A stretch of DNA of 64,000 nucleotides. Origin: Flavipsychrobacter sp. (GTDB lineage: Bacteria > Bacteroidota > Bacteroidia > Chitinophagales > Chitinophagaceae). The notes under the pieces are model-generated. The model had not been told where the DNA came from and did not search any database. It was given only the letters and a program-made list of their open reading frames with translations. The position numbers and the translations under genes were made by a program. The stretch is from contig JAEUVZ010000023.1 in assembly GCA_016786665.1 (NCBI GenBank), positions 1 through 64,000 of the forward strand, written 5' to 3'. This document shows positions 59,213 to 64,000 of the stretch, in pieces; position 1 is the first letter of the stretch, and each line of letters starts with the position of its first letter.

Positions 59213-60529
59213 TCAGCGTTTCATTCTACTCAGCTGGTACGCCAGTTGGTTGACCCCTCCTTTAAAACGGGTACGCAGAAAATCCAGATTGTTCTTAGTG
59301 AACAGGTATTTGCCTTTAAGGTACATTTCAGCGTTGTTCAGCGATGTAACGATCCTGTACCAACGCCATATACCAAAGCGGTTTTTGATACGGTACCGGC
59401 CCCCGACACCCATGGTCTGCACCCCCCATAAGGTATCAAAAGAATAGAAAAAAGGCTGCGAATAGATTACCATATCATAATCTTCCCCGGCAGGCGCCAC
59501 ACGGAACGTACCCTTACCCAATGAGAACAAAACAATAACATTAAGGTCAGGCACAAAGACGCTCAGTTCCGTCAGCCTGTTCATCACCCACCACGGAAAT
59601 TTTTCGCTGAGCTGTGCATGTCGCTTTTTTATGGCCCGTTCAATATCTGCGACGGGTACCACGGGAGGCACATCAAATGTTTTGGGCGTTTTCCTGTACA
59701 GCGTATCGTATTTTTCTATTGCTGCCGAATTATCGTAGCTGCTCCCAATAGCCGTATCTATGATATCGCCAGGATACAAGATAGCACAGCCAAGACGCTC
59801 CTCTACAAATCGCGCCTGCACATCCAGCGGTGTCTTCAGGTAGTAGTTTACATATTCGTTGTCTTTCGTGCAGAAGTAAATATTGCTCGCAAATGGTATA
59901 GTTACCTTAGCTTTCAGGCTAATGTGGTTCTCTACCATGTTATCCAATATGCTGTCTGCCAGTTCCGACAAATAACGGTCGTGATCAAAATGTCCATTGT
60001 AGCCCGCTATGGAAAACTGATTCAGCAGGATGTCAACCCTGCCTATGTCCTTAATGATATTCCGGCAATCAGACTTATTGGCCTCACAGTCATTCAGGTT
60101 CAGCACCACTTCTCCCTGGTTAATAACAGCCAACGCGGAATCCATTTGACCTATCTGCACAATGTAGATGCTCGTTTCCTTACTAATTGCTGTTACCGTC
60201 CTGTTCGGGAAAATGCATATGTTCCGGAAGCCCAATCGCCGAAAAGCTTCCGGCATTTTATCAGTGTTATTTTGTTGAAAAAGTATTCTCACCCTTTGCT
60301 TAAAACTATCAGGGAAAGCCTTTAAGGTAGCGATATTAAAATGATCAGGATGTTCGTGCGATATCCAGATATCATCTACCAGGTCATAATATTCATCTTT
60401 CCACGCCGCGTCCGGGAATAGTTTCCAGGAATCATTGAACGCTTTGCCTGTATACCAGGGGTCGGTCAGAATCACCCTATCAGATGTTTCTATCAAAATC
60501 GAAGCCTGGGATATAAATGTTATCTTCAT
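59213..60529 (-). CDS. MBL-fold metallo-hydrolase, CMAH/UlaG-like
   Basis: 438 residues from ATG 60529. The metal motif is ISHEHPDHFN (HxHxDH with Glu in the second position), preceded by VILTDPWYTGKAFNDSWKL, which resembles the start of the MBL domain in CMP-Neu5Ac hydroxylase and UlaG relatives. A later NGHFDHDRY may provide another ligand. No Rieske domain is present. The C-terminal 200 residues are unassigned. Substrate unknown; surface-sugar modification is conceivable from similarity only. The longer frame to 60592 has a poor N-terminus. Confidence 0.75.
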   Translation of the reverse strand: MKITFISQASILIETSDRVILTDPWYTGKAFNDSWKLFPDAAWKDEYYDLVDDIWISHEHPDHFNIATLKAFPDSFKQRVRILFQQNNTDKMPEAFRRLGFRNICIFPNRTVTAISKETSIYIVQIGQMDSALAVINQGEVVLNLNDCEANKSDCRNIIKDIGRVDILLNQFSIAGYNGHFDHDRYLSELADSILDNMVENHISLKAKVTIPFASNIYFCTKDNEYVNYYLKTPLDVQARFVEERLGCAILYPGDIIDTAIGSSYDNSAAIEKYDTLYRKTPKTFDVPPVVPVADIERAIKKRHAQLSEKFPWWVMNRLTELSVFVPDLNVIVLFSLGKGTFRVAPAGEDYDMVIYSQPFFYSFDTLWGVQTMGVGGRYRIKNRFGIWRWYRIVTSLNNAEMYLKGKYLFTKNNLDFLRTRFKGGVNQLAYQLSRMKR

Positions 60530-60686
60530 GGGCGGTATAAGACGGCAAAATAATAATAGCCGGGGAATAGGGCAACTTAGATTTATACTCAAATATATAA
60601 AACATAAAAAGTTTTAATAGTGGTGTAGATAAAAAGTCGCACAGGTGTTTTCAATATTTCGCATTTTTGTACGCTAATAGTTATTT

Positions 60687-61652
60687 ATGTCGGACACAGA
60701 AAAAGTACATTGCCTTATAATAGGTTCAGGGCCTGCCGGTTATACCGCGGCTATATATGCAGCTCGTGCCAACCTGAAGCCGGTGCTCTACCAGGGCCTG
60801 CAGCCGGGTGGACAGCTCACCATTACCACCGAGGTAGAAAACTACCCCGGTTATCCTAATGGTATCATGGGGCCGGAAATGATGGTGGAATTTGAGCAAC
60901 AGGCGCAGCGCATGGGCGCTGATATACGCTGGGGTATGGCTACCAAGGTTGACTTCAGCAACCGCCCGTTCAAGGTGCAGATAGATGACGAAAAATGGAT
61001 AGAGGCGGACTCGGTAATAATTGCTACAGGTGCATCCGCCAAATGGCTGAACATTCCATCGGAGCAACGCCTGAACGGTCATGGGGTTTCTGCCTGTGCG
61101 GTATGCGATGGGTTCTTCTTCCGCGAGCAGGAAGTGGCGATTGTGGGAGCAGGTGATACGGCCTGCGAAGAAGCGCTGTATCTCTCCAAGCTTTGCAGCA
61201 CCGTGCATATGTTCATCCGCAAAGGCGAAATGCGTGCAAGCAAAGTAATGCAGGAGCGCGTTTTGAAAACAGCCAACATAAAAGTGTACTGGAACAGTGA
61301 AACAGACGAAGTGATAGGCGATAAAAAGGTGGAAGCCGTACGGATAAAGAACAATCAGACCGGTGAAGAAACCACTATTCCCATCAAAGCCTTCTTCGTG
61401 GCTATCGGCCACGAACCTAATTCCAGCCTCTTCAAAGGTTGGCTGGACATGGACGAACAGGGCTACCTGCTCACCACACCGGGAACTTCTAAAACAAACA
61501 TAGAAGGCGTTTACGCCTGCGGCGATGTACAGGATAAAATGTACCGCCAGGCAGTTACCGCCGCCGGTAGCGGCTGCATGGCCGCGCTGGATGCGGAGCG
61601 CTACTTAGGCACATTGGAACATGAGACGGCGAGCGCACATGCGAGTACTTAA
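60687..61652 (+). CDS. trxB: Thioredoxin-disulfide reductase
   Basis: 321 residues. FAD-binding GSGPAGYTAAIYAARAN at the N-terminus, redox Cys137 and Cys140 in ACAVCDGFF (CAVC instead of the usual CATC), the NADPH motif GAGDTACEEAL, and the C-terminal YACGDVQDKMYRQAVTAAG. It reduces thioredoxin with NADPH in the cytoplasm. Monocistronic with a following terminator shared with the convergent membrane-protein gene. Confidence 0.95.
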   Translation: MSDTEKVHCLIIGSGPAGYTAAIYAARANLKPVLYQGLQPGGQLTITTEVENYPGYPNGIMGPEMMVEFEQQAQRMGADIRWGMATKVDFSNRPFKVQIDDEKWIEADSVIIATGASAKWLNIPSEQRLNGHGVSACAVCDGFFFREQEVAIVGAGDTACEEALYLSKLCSTVHMFIRKGEMRASKVMQERVLKTANIKVYWNSETDEVIGDKKVEAVRIKNNQTGEETTIPIKAFFVAIGHEPNSSLFKGWLDMDEQGYLLTTPGTSKTNIEGVYACGDVQDKMYRQAVTAAGSGCMAALDAERYLGTLEHETASAHAST

Positions 61653-61732
61653 TGTCTGAACCGCCCGACTGGATGAGCGATACGTCCGAACGGTTTTTTC
61701 GGAATTAAAATATTTACCGCGTTTACAAATAG

Positions 61733-61757
61733 AAAGACCGACTTGACGTCGGTCTTT
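61733..61757. terminator. Bidirectional terminator after trxB
   Basis: AAAGACCGAC and GTCGGTCTTT form a perfect ten-base-pair stem with loop TTGAC and are followed by TTCTTT on the plus strand (A-rich on the other side). It serves trxB and probably the convergent gene. Confidence 0.85.
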
Positions 61758-61760
61758 TCT

Positions 61761-62474
61761 TTATGCATCTATTGCCATTTTTTTAACTGCTTCAAGATCA
61801 TCCAGTGCTTTTGCTATGGTCTTCCTCACCGCTATGTGCCTGGGTATTATATACGCGATGTAAACAGAAAAAATTAGCCCCATCACCCAACTGTATTCCG
61901 TATTGGGTTCTTTGAAAATGCCGGGCAAAATAATATAGAGCGTTAACCCGGACACACTTCCATTCATCAACGACGATAAAATAAACGGATGCTTCCGGTC
62001 GGTCTTAGGCAATCTATACATCGTAATGATATCGAGCGCAGAGCAGATTATCATCAGCAGGAGAAAGGCAAAATCAACTACATTCCAGGCATCCCACAGT
62101 CTGAAATTAAATTGAGCGATAGCCTGCATGTAAAGGTTATAAACGACATAACCGATAACGGGCAAGGCCATTATCGAAACCGGTTTCGACAGTACCGCTC
62201 CAAGATTCTTCCAAAACAGCTTTTTATACTTCCGTTGCGTGTGGCGGTAAAAATTTTCAGAGAACGGGTAAAATCCGCGAACCCCAAAGCTCTTATGCGC
62301 TTCCATCATGGCCTGCTGAAAGTCCATGCCGGGCTTAGCAGCCAGGAGTTCTTCCACTTTGCAGGCAAAGTGATCCAATATTTCCAGAACCACCGCAGGC
62401 TCACGGAATCCACGCTTGTGAATGAACCTTACCAGTTGCTTTAACTGCTCGTGAGATAACACTTTGCTATCCAT
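61761..62474 (-). CDS. Membrane protein partnered with PadR regulator
   Basis: 237 residues. A soluble N-terminus (about 1-85, LEILDHFACKVEELLAAKPG and FYPFSENFYRHTQ) precedes four or five membrane helices (about 100-120, 133-155, 165-190, 195-215). It resembles the membrane proteins that follow PadR-type regulators in Bacteroidota (permease-prefix-like N-terminus), with unknown function. Its start overlaps padR by 8 bp, so both are one operon. Confidence 0.75.
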   Translation of the reverse strand: MDSKVLSHEQLKQLVRFIHKRGFREPAVVLEILDHFACKVEELLAAKPGMDFQQAMMEAHKSFGVRGFYPFSENFYRHTQRKYKKLFWKNLGAVLSKPVSIMALPVIGYVVYNLYMQAIAQFNFRLWDAWNVVDFAFLLLMIICSALDIITMYRLPKTDRKHPFILSSLMNGSVSGLTLYIILPGIFKEPNTEYSWVMGLIFSVYIAYIIPRHIAVRKTIAKALDDLEAVKKMAIDA

Positions 62475-62805
62475 GGCTCAGCTTTTTAGTGAGTAATAGT
62501 TGTATAGAAGACATAGCCTCCAGCATCGAGTTGATTTCAATCACTGATTCTTTTTTACCCTTTCGGGTAAGTGAATAGTATTTACGCATCCTTCCCCCTA
62601 CCTGCTCTGTGGTTGTTTCCACCAGGTCTTCTTCTACCAATCTATGCAAGGCAGGATATAAGGCGGCCTCTGTAATAACGATTTTATCTCCCGTCATCTG
62701 CCTGACCGCTTTGGTCATTTCATACCCATACATACGCCCATTATCCTCCAGCAACTTGAGGATAATGGGCGTAAGGCTTCCTTTTATGAAACGTAATTGA
62801 TCCAA
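62467..62805 (-). CDS. PadR-family transcriptional regulator
   Basis: 112 residues with the PadR winged helix: LTPIILKLLEDNGRMYGYEM, ITEAALYPALHRLVEEDLVE and GGRMRKYYSLTRKGKK. It starts with TTG, the only possible in-frame start before an upstream stop. It overlaps a membrane-protein gene. A promoter whose -7 box lies at the centre of a 35-bp palindrome precedes it, so it most likely represses this operon. Confidence 0.9.
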   Translation of the reverse strand: MDQLRFIKGSLTPIILKLLEDNGRMYGYEMTKAVRQMTGDKIVITEAALYPALHRLVEEDLVETTTEQVGGRMRKYYSLTRKGKKESVIEINSMLEAMSSIQLLLTKKLSHG

Positions 62806-62809
62806 TGAT

Positions 62810-62856
62810 AATGCTTATACCTAATAAAATTAGGCATAAGCATTAAAATATCCAAA
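62810..62856 (-). promoter_or_regulatory. PadR operon promoter inside a palindromic operator
   Basis: AATGCTTATACCTAAT (62810-62825) and ATTAGGCATAAGCATT (62829-62844) are near-perfect inverse copies. On the minus strand TTTG (62853-62856), a 20-bp spacer and TAATTTTA (62825-62832) form a promoter whose -7 box is the centre of the palindrome. The start codon is 5 bp beyond, giving a very short leader. A likely binding site of the PadR protein. Confidence 0.75.
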
Positions 62857-62857
62857 T

Positions 62858-64000
62858 CTAATGCATCAGTACCTTCTTAAAATACTGCCGGTCGTTGATG
62901 ATGATTTTCACCACATAGATGCCGGTCATCATTCTGCCGGTGTGTAGCGTGGTGTTATTCACGGTATTGTTAGCTATATGGTCTTCGCGGAAGACAACCC
63001 TGCCCGCTACATCTATAATAACCACCTGCATCTTATCACCTACTGTACCCGACCATTTTACCTTCAGTACTCCATCGGTATTAGGATTGGGGTACACTAC
63101 CAAACCCTCGAATGGCTCCATTACGACGCTACTATCCGTATAGTTGAAGATGCTAAAGCTATCCACCCCTATACCTTCACGGTTGGTAGCCGGGTCGGCG
63201 CTGAACACAAAGCGGAAACGCACGGGCTGGTTGCTTACGGGCAATGCATATTGCGCCAGCTTCCATTCCGTGTTGCTTTGCTCGTCCCATACATCGTGGG
63301 TAGAATCGGTGTACCACCCTATCCCCTGTCCGTATTCGCCCAGTTTGGTCCACTGCACGCCATTGTATGTGTACTCCAGGTAAGCGCCATCGCAGAGCAT
63401 AGTACCGCAGTCCTCTATATCGGTTATCAGCTTAAAGGCTACGGTAGGGCTATCCAGCGATGAAATATCGAAACAGGTAGTGTACAGGTAAGACTTTTCC
63501 AGGTTGTTATGAAACCCGTCCAGGTTGGTGACCCATGCCCGGGTACCGCTGCCGGCATTGTTGATTAATGTGGCGGCCGGTACACCCCATTCCCAGGTAC
63601 TGGCCAGTCCTTCGGCATACCAGTACCCATTGTTCGTTTCAAAGTTCTCCGCAAACGGGTAAGTGGTAATAAGCGGTTGGCTGTGTATTACCTGGTTCAT
63701 AATGCTATCGTTGCTTTGCAGGCTGTCACCTGGAGCGGCCAGCCATACACTCAGCACATGATCCCCAAAGGGAAGGGCCGGGAGTTGTTGGCTAAACACA
63801 TAGTCAATAGTATCATAACCGGCGATGGTGGTGATGGTCTCGTTAACGACCGCACCACCGTCTAGCTGGTACGAAACCACTACATCGTTTTGCACCTGCG
63901 ATACGCTGTTGTACACGCGGATGCTTACCGGTTGCTGCCCGCCGGAACCGCAGGCCGAACGAGCCGGGCTGAGTACGGAAAGCAATTGCACGTCTTTCTG
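62858..64000 (-). CDS. T9SS-sorted adhesin/extracellular protein, C-terminal part
   Basis: At least 380 residues; the frame stays open to the window edge, so the N-terminus is missing. A Big/CARDB-like beta domain (about 20-90, VRIYNSVSQVQNDVVVSYQL reading region) is followed by a MAM/lectin-like domain (about 110-285: CDGAYLEYTYNGVQWTKLGE and VRFRFVFSADP). A T9SS sorting domain follows (about 300-380, VVYPNPNTDGVLKVKW and ending YFKKVLMH). It is probably a large extracellular protein or protease attached to the cell surface. The piece has no catalytic motif in view. Confidence 0.8.
   Translation of the reverse strand, partial: QKDVQLLSVLSPARSACGSGGQQPVSIRVYNSVSQVQNDVVVSYQLDGGAVVNETITTIAGYDTIDYVFSQQLPALPFGDHVLSVWLAAPGDSLQSNDSIMNQVIHSQPLITTYPFAENFETNNGYWYAEGLASTWEWGVPAATLINNAGSGTRAWVTNLDGFHNNLEKSYLYTTCFDISSLDSPTVAFKLITDIEDCGTMLCDGAYLEYTYNGVQWTKLGEYGQGIGWYTDSTHDVWDEQSNTEWKLAQYALPVSNQPVRFRFVFSADPATNREGIGVDSFSIFNYTDSSVVMEPFEGLVVYPNPNTDGVLKVKWSGTVGDKMQVVIIDVAGRVVFREDHIANNTVNNTTLHTGRMMTGIYVVKIIINDRQYFKKVLMH

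Overview
The window comes from a member of the phylum Bacteroidota, most likely the order Chitinophagales (rank below phylum is inferred from gene content). The evidence is several proteins with C-terminal type IX secretion (T9SS) sorting domains, Bacteroidota-type promoters (TTTG, about 20 bp, TAnnTTTG), a fused E1 alpha/beta 2-oxoacid dehydrogenase, a DUF4249 lipoprotein, and the tgt-lptF/G pair. Most of the window is ordinary chromosome of moderate GC. There are no rRNAs, CRISPR arrays or intact insertion sequences, and only one tRNA.

Layout. 1-9.7 kb: the tail of fabF, an SMR (Gdx/SugE) exporter, a T9SS M43 protease, and the pbpC/alpha-2-macroglobulin pair. 9.7-10.5 kb: the only long gene-free stretch, holding a five-copy 21-bp repeat array and palindromes. 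10.5-17.3 kb: E1 dehydrogenase, two small secreted proteins, a queuosine-precursor transporter, and an ECF sigma factor followed by an unusual inner-membrane/outer-membrane beta-barrel protein. 17.4-22.75 kb: a cobalamin-riboswitch operon (DUF4465 T9SS protein, a second T9SS protein, a BtuG-like beta-propeller lipoprotein, and a BtuB-like TonB receptor). 22.8-31.5 kb: rlmB, yebC, an outer-membrane barrel with a cytochrome c peroxidase, rsmG, a glycosyltransferase, tgt and lptF/G. 31.5-34.4 kb: an AT-rich island next to tRNA-Met(CAU), carrying a frameshifted RloC/PrrC-like ATPase and a small orphan ORF. 34.6-46.8 kb: housekeeping and envelope genes (TlpA, ung, plsC, DUF2520, ferredoxin, iscX, kdsC), a WG-repeat lipoprotein, and an ArsR-SRPBCC-DoxX operon. 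46.8-54.1 kb: a surface-glycan group (three glycosyltransferases, asnB, a two-domain oxidoreductase). 54.8-57.3 kb: tyrosine catabolism (hmgA, hpd). 57.4-64 kb: an L,D-transpeptidase, a DUF4249 lipoprotein, an MBL-fold hydrolase, trxB, a PadR-membrane protein pair, and the C-terminal part of a T9SS adhesin.

How the genes work together. The clearest integrated system is vitamin B12 capture. One riboswitch appears to control two T9SS-exported surface proteins, a BtuG-like lipoprotein and the BtuB-like receptor. This resembles the Bacteroides BtuB/BtuG system but uses T9SS-exported components. Queuosine salvage (YhhQ-type transporter plus Tgt), peptidoglycan/envelope surveillance (PbpC plus alpha-2-macroglobulin) and tyrosine degradation (Hpd, HmgA) are smaller functional units. 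The most promising lesser-known items are the second T9SS protein of the B12 operon, the envelope-spanning sigma-factor partner, the RloC-like island and the 21-bp repeat array.
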